DNA from: Streptomyces sp. AM 2-1-1
Lineage (GTDB): Bacteria > Actinomycetota > Actinomycetes > Streptomycetales > Streptomycetaceae
DNA length: 64,000 bases
Direction of reading: 5' to 3'
NCBI RefSeq assembly: GCF_029167645.1
Contig: NZ_CP119147.1
Span: 2,604,001-2,668,000 of the forward strand
The notes below the pieces were generated by a model, which was given only the letters and a program-made list of their open reading frames with translations, had not been told where the DNA came from and ran no database searches. Positions 1-7,803 of this stretch are shown piece after piece. Within the stretch, counting starts at the first letter, position 1. Each line of letters begins with the position of its first letter. Both the position numbers and the translations under genes were made by a program.

Positions 1-1107
1 CAGCCACGCGGACTTCAGTTCGGCGTATCCCGGCTTCACCACGTCGTTGATCATCGCGAGACGTTCATCGAAAGGAATGAATGCTGATTTCATCGCATTG
101 ACGGTGAACCACTGCATGTCGTCGAGCGTGTATCCGAAAGTCTCGGTCAGCCGCTCGAATTCCTGGCTCATGCTCGTCCCGCTCATCAGGCGGTTGTCGG
201 TGTTGACCGTGGCGCGGAAGTGCAAGGTGCGCAGCAGCCCGATCGGGTGCTGCGCGTAGGAGGCGGCAGCGCCGGTCTGGAGGTTCGAGGTGGGGCAGAG
301 CTCCAGCGGGATGCGCTTGTCGCGCACGTAGGAGGCGAGGCGGCCGAGCTTGACCGTGCCGTCCTCGGCGATCTCGATGTCGTCGATGATCCGGACCCCG
401 TGGCCGAGCCGGTCGGCGCCGCACCACTGGAGGGCCTGCCAGATCGAGGGCAGCCCGAACGCCTCGCCGGCGTGGATGGTGAAGTGGTTGTTCTCCCGCT
501 TGAGGTACTCGAAGGCGTCCAGGTGGCGGGTGGGGGGGAATCCGGCCTCGGCGCCCGCGATGTCGAAGCCCACGACCCCGGTGTCCCGGTAGCGGTTGGC
601 GAGTTCGGCGATCTCCAGCGAGCGTGCGGCGTGCCGCATGGCGGTGAGCAGCGCGCCGACCCGGATGCGACGCCCGGCCTCGCGGGCCAGCCGCTCCCCC
701 GCGCGAAAGCCCTCGTTGACCGCCTCCACGACCTCTTCGAGGGTGAGCCCGCCGGTCAGGTGCTGCTCGGGGGCGTACCGCACCTCGGCGTAGACGACGC
801 CGTCCTCGGCGAGGTCCTGGGCGCACTCGGAGGCGACGCGGACGAGCGCCTCGCGGGTCTGCATGACGGCGCAGGTGTGGGCGAACGTCTCCAGGTAGCG
901 CTCGAGCGAACCGGAGTCGGCCGCCTCGCGGAACCAGGTCCCCAGCTTGTCGGGGTCGCTCTCCGGCAGGTCCTCGTACCCCTGGTCACGGGCGAGTTCG
1001 ACGATGGTGCCCGGGCGCAGCCCGCCGTCGAGGTGGTCGTGGAGGAGCACCTTCGGGGCGCGGCGGATCTGGTCGGCGTCGGGGGCGTGGCGCAACTGGC
1101 TCGTCAT
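1..1107 (-). CDS. add: Adenosine deaminase (3' end cut by window edge)
   Basis: Cytosolic zinc enzyme that deaminates adenosine and deoxyadenosine to inosine for purine salvage. The frame read from the ATG at 1107 runs open to base 1, giving 369 residues without a stop, so the C-terminus lies outside the window. Family marks: the metal-binding HDHLDGG near residues 23-29, HAGEAFG (metal His and catalytic Glu), an HGVRI stretch and the late NTDNRLMSG block with the metal-binding Asp. The start is set by the first Met before the HDH motif. A perfect CTACGCGCGTAG palindrome sits 16 bases upstream and recurs before the other nucleoside genes here, so it is probably co-regulated with them. Family assignment is secure; regulation is inferred. 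Confidence 0.95.
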   Translation of the reverse strand, partial: MTSQLRHAPDADQIRRAPKVLLHDHLDGGLRPGTIVELARDQGYEDLPESDPDKLGTWFREAADSGSLERYLETFAHTCAVMQTREALVRVASECAQDLAEDGVVYAEVRYAPEQHLTGGLTLEEVVEAVNEGFRAGERLAREAGRRIRVGALLTAMRHAARSLEIAELANRYRDTGVVGFDIAGAEAGFPPTRHLDAFEYLKRENNHFTIHAGEAFGLPSIWQALQWCGADRLGHGVRIIDDIEIAEDGTVKLGRLASYVRDKRIPLELCPTSNLQTGAAASYAQHPIGLLRTLHFRATVNTDNRLMSGTSMSQEFERLTETFGYTLDDMQWFTVNAMKSAFIPFDERLAMINDVVKPGYAELKSAWL

Positions 1108-1123
1108 CCGGGCACTCTAACGC

Positions 1124-1135
1124 CTACGCGCGTAG
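1124..1135. promoter_or_regulatory. Candidate nucleoside-regulon operator, site 1
   Basis: A perfect 12-base palindrome, CTACGCGCGTAG, lies 16 bases upstream of the add start and within the divergent gap to the alpha/beta hydrolase. Near-identical copies precede deoA, the ABC ATPase gene and bmpA. The shared position upstream of functionally linked genes supports a repressor site; the regulator is not in this window. Confidence 0.7.
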
Positions 1136-1210
1136 ATCGCCGAGGGACGATACGTAACAGTGACAGTGCGGACAGGTGGAGTACACCCGTGCTTCTGACA
1201 CTGTTCTGTT

Positions 1211-1996
1211 GTGACCACGCGCGCGCTTCCCCTGCCCACTGCCCGGCTCGGGCGGCCCGTACGGGCCGCAGGACCGTCCCCGGAGGTCGGTGGCGTCGTC
1301 CTGCTGCTCCCGGACGGAGCCGTCGAATCCCGCCGCCGGCCCTCCGCCTTCTCGTACGCCGGCCAGCTGCCGTTCGCCCGCGCGCTGGCGCGGGCCGGGC
1401 GGGACGACGGGCTGACCGTGCACGTCCTGCACTACCGCCACCGGGGCTGGAACGCCGGGGACGCCGACCCGGCGGCGGACGCCGGGTGGGCGGCGGACGA
1501 GGTGGTGCGCCGCTACGGCGACGTGCCGGTCTGTCTCGTCGGCCACGGCATGGGCGGCCGGGCGGCGCTGCGCGCCGGGGGGCATCCGGCGGTCGCCGCC
1601 GTACTGGCGATGGCGCCCTGGCTCCCGGGGCAGGCCGGACCTCCCGCCCGGACCGGCCCGGAGGCGTCGGCCGAGCCGGTGAAGCAGCTGGCCGGGCGCC
1701 GGGTGCTCATCGTGCACGGCACCAACGACTCCCACACCGACCCCGAGCTCTCCTTCCGGCTGGCCGCCCGGGCCAAGAAGGCCAACCGGGACACCTGCCG
1801 CTTCGAGGTCCACTCGGACGGTCACGCCCTGCGCGAGCACCGGGCCGAGGTGGTGGCGCTCGCCGCCGACTTCGTCCGGGGCTCGCTCTTCGGCCGCTCC
1901 TACGCCCGGCCGGTCGCCGACGCCCTCGCCGCGCCGCCGCCGCTGGGTCTGCGGATGCCGCTGGCCGCCGGGTTCGGCCGGACGCTGCGGCGCTGA
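1211..1996 (+). CDS. Alpha/beta hydrolase-fold protein lacking the nucleophile serine
   Basis: A 261-residue protein with the alpha/beta hydrolase layout: a strand VVLLL near residue 29, a nucleophile-elbow region CLVGHGMGGRAAL around 108-120, an acid region HGTND, and SDGHALREH, which could hold the catalytic His. At the elbow the usual GxSxG reads G-H-G-M-G, so the nucleophile position (113) is glycine and normal serine-ester chemistry is not expected. It starts at a GTG with no clear ribosome site, perhaps leaderless. It is divergent from add and shares that 103-base gap with the operator palindrome, but a nucleoside role is unproven. It ends tail-to-tail with the DUF2238 gene. A non-enzymatic or unusual hydrolase role is possible. 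Confidence 0.75.
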   Translation: MTTRALPLPTARLGRPVRAAGPSPEVGGVVLLLPDGAVESRRRPSAFSYAGQLPFARALARAGRDDGLTVHVLHYRHRGWNAGDADPAADAGWAADEVVRRYGDVPVCLVGHGMGGRAALRAGGHPAVAAVLAMAPWLPGQAGPPARTGPEASAEPVKQLAGRRVLIVHGTNDSHTDPELSFRLAARAKKANRDTCRFEVHSDGHALREHRAEVVALAADFVRGSLFGRSYARPVADALAAPPPLGLRMPLAAGFGRTLRR

Positions 1997-2078
1997 AGCG
2001 CGTCGCGGAAGACGGCGGCGCCCGCGGCTGCCGCCGGCGCCGCAACGGGCCGGCCGGCCCCTTGCGGAATGCCGGCGC

Positions 2079-2759
2079 TCAGAGCTTCCCGTGCGCCGCG
2101 AGGCGGGTGAGGCTGCGGTCGTGCGCGCGGCTGAGGAGCAGCAGGGAGAAGACGGCGCCGATCAGCGCGCAGAACATGTCCCACTGGGTGTCCCACACGT
2201 CGCCCTGGGTGGCGAGGAACGAGTCGGCGGCCTGTCCGCCGGTGACGGCCGCCAGCCACTCGAGCATCTCGAAGACGGCGCTGAAGGCGAGGCAGGCGCA
2301 CACGACCAGCGGGGGGAGCCAGCGGCTGCCGCGCAGGGGCGAGGTGCGGACGAGGAGTTCCCGGACCAGGATCGCGGGCACGAATCCCTGCATGAGGTGG
2401 CCGAGGCGGTCGTACGGGTTGCGTTCCAGGCCGAGCCGGTCGCGCACCCAGTCACCGGCCGGGACCTCGGCGTACGTGTAGTGCCCGCCCACCATGAGGA
2501 CGAGGGCGTGGACGGCCAGCAGTCCGCAGAGCATCCCGCTCAGCGGGAACCGCCGGCGCAGCAGGAACAGGACCGGCAGCCCCAGCATGACCCACACCGT
2601 CTCCAGTACCCAGGTGCCGGGCTCCTTGGCGCCCAGGGCGGACAGCACGAGCGCCGCGGCGACGGCGGGCGCGAGAACGGCGGGCAGCAGGCGGCCGGTG
2701 CGGCCGGTGGCCGACGGGACACCCGGCGAGAGGCCGTCGGACGGGTGGGTGGCGGACAT
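2079..2759 (-). CDS. DUF2238 (YjdF-like) integral membrane protein
   Basis: A 226-residue polytopic membrane protein with about five or six hydrophobic helices. It has the family pattern NPYDRLGHLMQGFVP followed by FEMLEWLAA and a late QGDVWDTQWDM segment rich in Asp and Trp, typical of YjdF/DUF2238 proteins. The function of this family is unknown. The start at 2759 is chosen because GAGGAG sits six bases upstream of that ATG; an in-frame ATG 33 bases further upstream lacks such a site. It stands alone, convergent with the hydrolase on its left, with about 165 bases before the LysR gene's end on its right. Confidence 0.8.
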   Translation of the reverse strand: MSATHPSDGLSPGVPSATGRTGRLLPAVLAPAVAAALVLSALGAKEPGTWVLETVWVMLGLPVLFLLRRRFPLSGMLCGLLAVHALVLMVGGHYTYAEVPAGDWVRDRLGLERNPYDRLGHLMQGFVPAILVRELLVRTSPLRGSRWLPPLVVCACLAFSAVFEMLEWLAAVTGGQAADSFLATQGDVWDTQWDMFCALIGAVFSLLLLSRAHDRSLTRLAAHGKL

Positions 2760-2924
2760 CAGGAGCTCCTCGTGTCGGGGGTGTACCGCCATCCTCCGGC
2801 GCGCCGCGGGGCCCCGCCTGAGTGCGGCTACTCAACGCCCCCGGGTTTCCTACCTGGTGGCGGATGCGTGGAGCAGCGCCGTGCGACGGTCGGGCAACAC
2901 CGCGGCCGTGGAGCCCGGTTCGGC

Positions 2925-3878
2925 TCAGTCCGGCAGCAGGTGCCCGCGCCGGGAGATCAGGAACTCCTTGAAAGCGGCCACCGGCGGGGTGTCCGGGTGG
3001 CCGTCCAGCCAGGCCACACCGATCTCGCGGGCCGCGCGCGGTGCGGTGACCGTCAGCTCGACGACCCCGGGGCGGGCGACGGCGGGGGGCGGCAGCAGGG
3101 CGACGCCGAGTCCGGCGGCGACCAGACCGCGCAGGGTCTCCGCCTCCTCGCCCTCGAACGCGACCCTGGGCACGAACCCGGCCTCCGCGCAGAGGTCGTC
3201 GGTGATCCGCCGCAGTCCGTACCCCGGCTCCAGGGTCACGAAGGTCTCCTCGGCGGCCTCCGCGAGACGGACCCGGCGGCGGACGGCCAGCCGGTGGTCC
3301 TCGGGGACGACCAGCCGCAGCCGCTGCTCGTCCAGCCGGCGGGCCACCAGATCGGGCGCGTCCGGGACCGGCGAGGTGAGGCAGAGGTCCAGTTTCCCCG
3401 CACGCAGCCGCTCGAGCATCGCCTCGCCGTAGTTCTGCACCAGCTGGAAGCGGACGCCCGGGTGGTCGGCCCGGAAGGCCCGGATGAGGGCGGGTACGGT
3501 CTCCGAGCCCATGGTGTGCAGGAAGCCGAAGGCGACCCTGCCCGAGGCCGGGTCGGCGTCGGCCCGGACGGAGTCGGCGGCCTTCTCCACCTCGGCGAGG
3601 GCGCGTTCGGCGGAGCCGAGGAAGGTGCGTCCGGCGGGGGTGAGCGCCACCGTCCGGCCCCGGCGCGCGAACAGCGCGACGCCCAGGTCCTGTTCGAGGC
3701 GGACCATGGCCCGCGACAGGGTGGACTGGGGCACCCCGAGCTCCTGCGCGGCGCGGGTGACGTGTTCGTGACGGGCCACCGCCTCGAAGTACGCGAGCCT
3801 CGGCGCGAGGACCGCGCGAATGTCTTCTTCGTAACTGCTCGGTGACAGTCGGGGCTGTGAACTGCGGTCATGCGCCAT
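2925..3878 (-). CDS. LysR-family transcriptional regulator
   Basis: A 317-residue LysR-type regulator. An N-terminal winged helix-turn-helix (RLAYFEAVARHEHVTRAAQ then QSTLSRAMVRLEQDLG) is followed by a periplasmic-binding-protein-like effector domain with GRVAFGFLHTMG and a late AAGLGVALLPPPAV strand. The start is the ATG at 3878, giving a normal family length. It is divergent from an MFS transporter gene 62 bases away, the classic arrangement in which a LysR protein controls its neighbour. A short TGC/GCA inverted repeat in the gap fits the T-N11-A rule. The effector cannot be read from sequence. Confidence 0.92.
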   Translation of the reverse strand: MAHDRSSQPRLSPSSYEEDIRAVLAPRLAYFEAVARHEHVTRAAQELGVPQSTLSRAMVRLEQDLGVALFARRGRTVALTPAGRTFLGSAERALAEVEKAADSVRADADPASGRVAFGFLHTMGSETVPALIRAFRADHPGVRFQLVQNYGEAMLERLRAGKLDLCLTSPVPDAPDLVARRLDEQRLRLVVPEDHRLAVRRRVRLAEAAEETFVTLEPGYGLRRITDDLCAEAGFVPRVAFEGEEAETLRGLVAAGLGVALLPPPAVARPGVVELTVTAPRAAREIGVAWLDGHPDTPPVAAFKEFLISRRGHLLPD

Positions 3879-3897
3879 GGGAACGATTATCACCGTT

Positions 3898-3916
3898 TCA
3901 TGCATTGGACGCATCA
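3898..3916. promoter_or_regulatory. Candidate LysR operator between divergent genes
   Basis: The gap between the LysR and MFS genes contains ATGC (3900-3903) and GCAT (3911-3914) as an inverted repeat, within TGCATTGGACGCA, which matches the T-N11-A pattern of LysR sites. It lies 27-43 bases from the MFS start. Short repeats of this kind arise by chance, so this is a position-based suggestion. Confidence 0.35.
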
Positions 3917-3940
3917 GACCCGTCGGCCTACCGTCGCGGT

Positions 3941-5266
3941 ATGCCTCCTGCCAGTACCGGGGCATCCACCGTCGCGGTGGATGCCTTCGCACAGCCCCTC
4001 CCGCACACCCTCGCCACCCCGGCCGCCGTCCCGGCCGACGCACGCCTCGAACCCGGCCGGCCCGGCTACCGCCGCATGAGCTTCGGGCTCTTCGCCGCCG
4101 GGGTCGCGACGTTCGCCCTCCTCTACTCCACCCAGGCCCTGCTGCCCTCGGTCTCCGCGTCCTTCGGCGCCACGGCCGGGCAGGCGAGCTGGACGGTCTC
4201 CGCCGCGACGGGAGCGCTGGCCCTCGCCGTGCTGCCGCTGAGCGCGCTCTCCGAACGCTTCGGCCGACGGCAGATGATGACCGCCTCGCTGGCCCTCGCC
4301 GTGACCCTCGGCATGCTGGTGCCGTTCGCCCCCTCGCTCGGCACGCTGATCGCCCTGCGTGCCCTGCAGGGCGCGGCCCTGGCCGGGCTGCCGGCCTCCG
4401 CGATGGCCTTCCTGGCCGAGGAGGTCCGGCCCAGGGCGCTGGTCGCGGCGATCGGCCTCTTCGTGGCGGGCAACAGCATCGGCGGCATGAGCGGCCGCAT
4501 CCTGACCGGCTGGATCGCCCAGCTCTGGGGCTGGCGGGTCGCGCTCGGCGCGGTCGGCCTCCTCGCGGTGGGATGCGCGGTCGCCTTCCAGTTGCTGATG
4601 CCCAGGGCCCGGCACTTCGTCCCGGGGTCGCTCAACCCGAAGGCACTGGCGCGGGCCGTCGGCGGGCACCTGGCCGATCCGCTGCTGCGCCGGCTCTTCC
4701 TCGTCGGCGGCCTCTTCATGACGGTGTTCGGCGCCGTCTACACCGCCATCGGCTACCGGCTGGTGCAGGCCCCGTTCAGCCTCCCGCAGGGCGTGGTCGG
4801 CTCGATCTTCCTCGTCTACCTCGTGGGCACGGTCTCCTCCGCCGCCGCGGGCCGCCTGGTCGGCCGACTGGGGCGCCGGGGCGCGCTCTACCTCGCCGTC
4901 GCCACCACCGCCGCCGGACTGCTGCTCTCGCTCGCCGACCACCTGGCCGCGGTGCTGCCGGGCCTGGTCCTGATCACCGCCGGCTTCTTCGCCGGCCACG
5001 CCGTCGCCTCCTCCTCGGTGAGCCGTACGGCGACCACCGGCCGCGCCCAGGCGTCGGCGCTCTACCAGTCGGCGTACTACCTCGGCTCCAGCGCGGGCGG
5101 CACGCTCGGCGCGGTCGCCTTCCACGCGGGCGGCTGGACCTGCACGGCCGGGCTCGGACTGCTCGCGGTGGCCGGCGTCGCCATGGTGACGCTGTACGGT
5201 TCGCGGTGCGCACGGGCCGAGCGGGACTCCCGTACGGTACGCGCCTCCGTCGTCGTCGCGCGCTGA
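3941..5266 (+). CDS. MFS transporter, YnfM-like drug/metabolite exporter
   Basis: A 441-residue, 12-helix major facilitator. After about 45 soluble residues the first helix reads FGLFAAGVATFALLYSTQALL. The loop between helices 2 and 3 carries SERFGRRQMM, the MFS signature, and a second copy, GRLVGRLGRRGALY, follows in the C-terminal half. The overall pattern resembles the YnfM/Cmr type of the DHA1 exporters. The start at 3941 is the Met that leaves a short leader; a longer frame upstream would run through the LysR-MFS promoter gap. Probably controlled by the divergent LysR protein. Substrate unknown. Confidence 0.88.
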   Translation: MPPASTGASTVAVDAFAQPLPHTLATPAAVPADARLEPGRPGYRRMSFGLFAAGVATFALLYSTQALLPSVSASFGATAGQASWTVSAATGALALAVLPLSALSERFGRRQMMTASLALAVTLGMLVPFAPSLGTLIALRALQGAALAGLPASAMAFLAEEVRPRALVAAIGLFVAGNSIGGMSGRILTGWIAQLWGWRVALGAVGLLAVGCAVAFQLLMPRARHFVPGSLNPKALARAVGGHLADPLLRRLFLVGGLFMTVFGAVYTAIGYRLVQAPFSLPQGVVGSIFLVYLVGTVSSAAAGRLVGRLGRRGALYLAVATTAAGLLLSLADHLAAVLPGLVLITAGFFAGHAVASSSVSRTATTGRAQASALYQSAYYLGSSAGGTLGAVAFHAGGWTCTAGLGLLAVAGVAMVTLYGSRCARAERDSRTVRASVVVAR

Positions 5267-5383
5267 ACCGGGCGCCCGGAGAACGCCGTTGCCACGAAGA
5301 ACGGTCCGCGCGGGCAACCCCGGGTCCCCTTCGCTCGTCTTGCAGGTGACCAACCCGCAGCAGACGAAGGGGAGTCGGCGTAC

Positions 5384-6154
5384 ATGGACAGCACAGACGC
5401 GTCAGGAACCACAGCGACCAGGAGTACCCCGGGCAGCACGGCCGCACCGGCCGCCCGGCGACGGAGCCGGCTGCGGCGGGCGGGGGTGCTGACGGCCGCG
5501 GGGCTGGTGGCCGCCCCCGCGCTGGTGCTCGCGACGGGAACGGCCGCCGAGGCCGCCTCGTGCACCACGTCCCGGGGGCCGTACCAGAAGCAGGTCGAGA
5601 AGTTCCTCGGGCGGCCGATCGACGGCAAGCAGTCCACCGCCGACTGCGCGGCGACCCAGAAGTTCCAGCGGACGCACGGGATCACGCCCACCATCGGTTA
5701 CGCCGGGCCGCTCACCTGGCGCACGATGAACACCATGCTGGCGCAGAAGGCGGCCGGGAAGAACCCGAACAAGGCGAAGAAGTGCCCCACGAACAAGGGG
5801 CGCATCGCCTGCGTCGACCTCACCCGGCAGCTGAGCTGGATCCAGGACGGGGCGAAGCTGGTGTACGGGCCGGTACCGGTGCGCACCGGCCGCGACGGCG
5901 CGGAGACGCGCACCGGCGCGAAGAAGATCTACTGGCGCCACCTGGAGCACTGGTCGACGCTCTACCACGTCTCGATGCCGTACTCGCAGTTCTTCGACGG
6001 TGGCCAGGCCTTCCACTCGGTCACCAAGTCCATGTGGAACCCGCCGGGATCGGCCGGCTGCGTCAACATGCGCCCCACGGACGCGAAGGCGTACTGGAAG
6101 CTGCTGAGGAACGGCGACGACGTGCACGTGTACGGGCGCAAGCCCGGCACCTGA
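5384..6154 (+). CDS. Secreted L,D-transpeptidase (YkuD domain)
   Basis: A 256-residue exported enzyme that makes 3-3 crosslinks in peptidoglycan or attaches to it. Residues 24-58 form an arginine-rich export signal (ARRRSRLRR, then a hydrophobic run ending AEAA). Residues about 60-118 form a small cysteine-containing peptidoglycan-binding-like region. The YkuD catalytic block is HSVTKSMW at 211-218 and SAGCVNMR at 223-230, with catalytic Cys226 and His211. A GGGGAG ribosome site precedes the ATG. It stands alone between the MFS gene and a sigma factor gene 89 bases downstream. A second, lipoprotein-type L,D-transpeptidase occurs at 26.3 kb. Confidence 0.92.
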   Translation: MDSTDASGTTATRSTPGSTAAPAARRRSRLRRAGVLTAAGLVAAPALVLATGTAAEAASCTTSRGPYQKQVEKFLGRPIDGKQSTADCAATQKFQRTHGITPTIGYAGPLTWRTMNTMLAQKAAGKNPNKAKKCPTNKGRIACVDLTRQLSWIQDGAKLVYGPVPVRTGRDGAETRTGAKKIYWRHLEHWSTLYHVSMPYSQFFDGGQAFHSVTKSMWNPPGSAGCVNMRPTDAKAYWKLLRNGDDVHVYGRKPGT

Positions 6155-6243
6155 GCGGTTGCGCGCTTCCCGCCCGCTTGTCGGTGCGCTGCGGTAGCTT
6201 CCTGACGGCGGACACGGTGCCACGGCGCGACAGGGGTGGAACG

Positions 6244-7266
6244 ATGAGTGATCTCACGACGGCGAAGGACGCGCCCGGGGCGGCGGAGGCCGGGAGCGTC
6301 GAGAGCCGGCTGGAGGGACACCGGGTCGAGCTCACCGGGTACTGCTACCGGATGCTCGGCTCGGCCTTCGAGGCCGAGGACGCGGTCCAGGACACCATGG
6401 TCCGCGCCTGGCGCAACTTCGAGAAGTTCGAGGGGCGTTCGTCGCTGCGCTCGTGGCTGTACCGGATCGCGACCAACGTCTGTCTGGACATGCTGACGGC
6501 GGGCAACAAGCGCGCCCGGCCGGTCGACCTGTCCGGGCCGACCCCGCTCGCGCGGGCGGCGCTCAACCCGCTGCCGGAGAACACCTGGCTGGAACCGATG
6601 CCGGACGGGCGCATCCTCCCGTCACCCACCGACCCGGCCGAGGCGGCCGTGGCGCGCGAGTCGGTGCGCCTCGCCTTCGTGGCGGCTCTCCAGCACCTGC
6701 CGCCCAAGCAGCGGGTGGTGCTGATCCTGCGCGAGGTCCTCGCGTGGAAGGCCGCCGAGGTCGCCGAACTGCTCGACACCTCCGTCGCCTCGGTCAACAG
6801 CGCGCTGCAACGGGCCCGCGCCACCCTGACCGAGGCCGGGGAGCGCGGCCCCGGCCCCGACACCACCGACCCGCTCGACGAGGAACAGCGCAAGCTCCTG
6901 GAGCGGTACGTCGCCGCCTTCGAGGGGTACGACATGAAGGCGCTCACCGCGCTCCTCCACGAGGACGCCGTGATGACCATGCCGCCGTTCGACCTCTGGC
7001 TCCGGGGACACGACGACATCACCGGCTTCATGCTCTCCGTCGGCGCCGCGTGCGCCGGCTCCCGGCTGGTGGCCACCGCCGCCAACGGCACCCCGGCCTT
7101 CGCCCACTACAAGCCGGACCCGGACGGCCCGGGGTTCGTGCCGTGGGCGGTGCAGGTCATCGACATCGAGGACGGCGCCATCAGCGGGATGCACTGCTTC
7201 CTGGACACCCCGCGCTGGTTCCCGCTCTTCGGGCTGCCGGACCGCCTGGACGCCGACGGGAAGTGA
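6244..7266 (+). CDS. ECF sigma factor with C-terminal SnoaL-like domain (SigG/TIGR02960 type)
   Basis: A 340-residue RNA polymerase sigma factor. Region 2 (about residues 25-90) reads YCYRMLGSAFEAEDAVQDT and RSWLYRIATNVCLDML; region 4 (about 140-200) reads LQHLPPKQRVVLILREVL with a helix-turn-helix. The last 120 residues form a SnoaL/NTF2-like domain (YVAAFEGYDMKALTALLHED, then FDLWLRG), the hallmark of the SigG-like group in which this tail replaces a separate anti-sigma factor. The ATG at 6244 has AGGGGTGG just upstream. No anti-sigma gene lies beside it; the next gene, convergent 18 bases away, is a STAS protein. Confidence 0.93.
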   Translation: MSDLTTAKDAPGAAEAGSVESRLEGHRVELTGYCYRMLGSAFEAEDAVQDTMVRAWRNFEKFEGRSSLRSWLYRIATNVCLDMLTAGNKRARPVDLSGPTPLARAALNPLPENTWLEPMPDGRILPSPTDPAEAAVARESVRLAFVAALQHLPPKQRVVLILREVLAWKAAEVAELLDTSVASVNSALQRARATLTEAGERGPGPDTTDPLDEEQRKLLERYVAAFEGYDMKALTALLHEDAVMTMPPFDLWLRGHDDITGFMLSVGAACAGSRLVATAANGTPAFAHYKPDPDGPGFVPWAVQVIDIEDGAISGMHCFLDTPRWFPLFGLPDRLDADGK

Positions 7267-7284
7267 CCGGTCGCCGGAGGGCTC

Positions 7285-7686
7285 TCAGGGCCCGTCGGCG
7301 AACCCCGGCAGATCCATCACGTCCGCCAGCCCCACCAGCTCCAGCAGGGTGCGCAGTTCGGGCGGTACGGCGCACAGCCGCAGGGGCCCGCCGCCCGCCC
7401 GGCGGGCGGTGAGGGAGAGCCGGGCGACCGCCTCCACGGCGGAGAGGTCGGGGCGGACCACTCCGGCCAGGTCGCACGCGGCCGGGGCGGCGGACCGGCC
7501 GGACAGGGCGAGCAGCCGCTCCAGCTCGGCGCAGAGCTCCGGCACCCGGGCGCGGGTGATCCGGCCGGTGACGACGAGGGTCACCGGCGGACCGGTGGCC
7601 GGCGGTGCGCTGCCCGGCGGCTCGGGCGGCGGGCCGCCCGGCGACCGGGGGCTGGGCGGCTGGGTGCTCGGGGGCGTGGCTTCCAC
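7285..7686 (-). CDS. STAS-domain protein (anti-anti-sigma-like)
   Basis: A 133-residue protein: a proline-rich leader of about 34 residues, then a STAS domain (VTLVVTGRITRARVPELCAE, CDLAGV, DLSAVEAVARL, with a late PELRTLLELVGL). Such domains act as anti-sigma-factor antagonists or as parts of lipid-transport systems. The Ser in DLSAV sits where BldG/SpoIIAA-type proteins are phosphorylated. It begins at a GTG (7686) and converges on the ECF sigma gene, but that sigma type is not usually governed by partner switching, so a functional link is doubtful. Confidence 0.75.
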   Translation of the reverse strand: MEATPPSTQPPSPRSPGGPPPEPPGSAPPATGPPVTLVVTGRITRARVPELCAELERLLALSGRSAAPAACDLAGVVRPDLSAVEAVARLSLTARRAGGGPLRLCAVPPELRTLLELVGLADVMDLPGFADGP

Positions 7687-7746
7687 ACCGGATGAGACCG
7701 TGCCCCGTCCCGTAACTCATCGGTGGCGGCGCTTCCCGTACGCGCC

Positions 7747-7796
7747 CGGCACGGGCCGGCCGGCCCGGATCGCTCCGTGCCGCCCGGCCCGTGCCG
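7747..7796 (-). terminator. Hairpin downstream of deoA
   Basis: A 13-base perfect inverted repeat (CGGCACGGGCCGG at 7747-7759 with its complement at 7784-7796) lies 8 bases past the deoA stop. The loop is long (24 bases) and there is no T run, as is usual for actinomycete terminators. Confidence 0.5.
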
Positions 7797-7803
7797 TACG
7801 GCG

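Noticed and set aside
220..2481. A 753-codon rightward open frame across add and its neighbours
   Set aside because: It runs antisense to adenosine deaminase and through other genes in the wrong frame. Its Gly/Arg/Val/Glu-rich product has no motif; such frames are expected at this GC content.
7285..7686. Anti-anti-sigma partner of the neighbouring ECF sigma factor
   Set aside because: SigG/SnoaL-type ECF factors are thought to be controlled by their own tail, not by STAS partner switching, and the genes are convergent, not co-transcribed.
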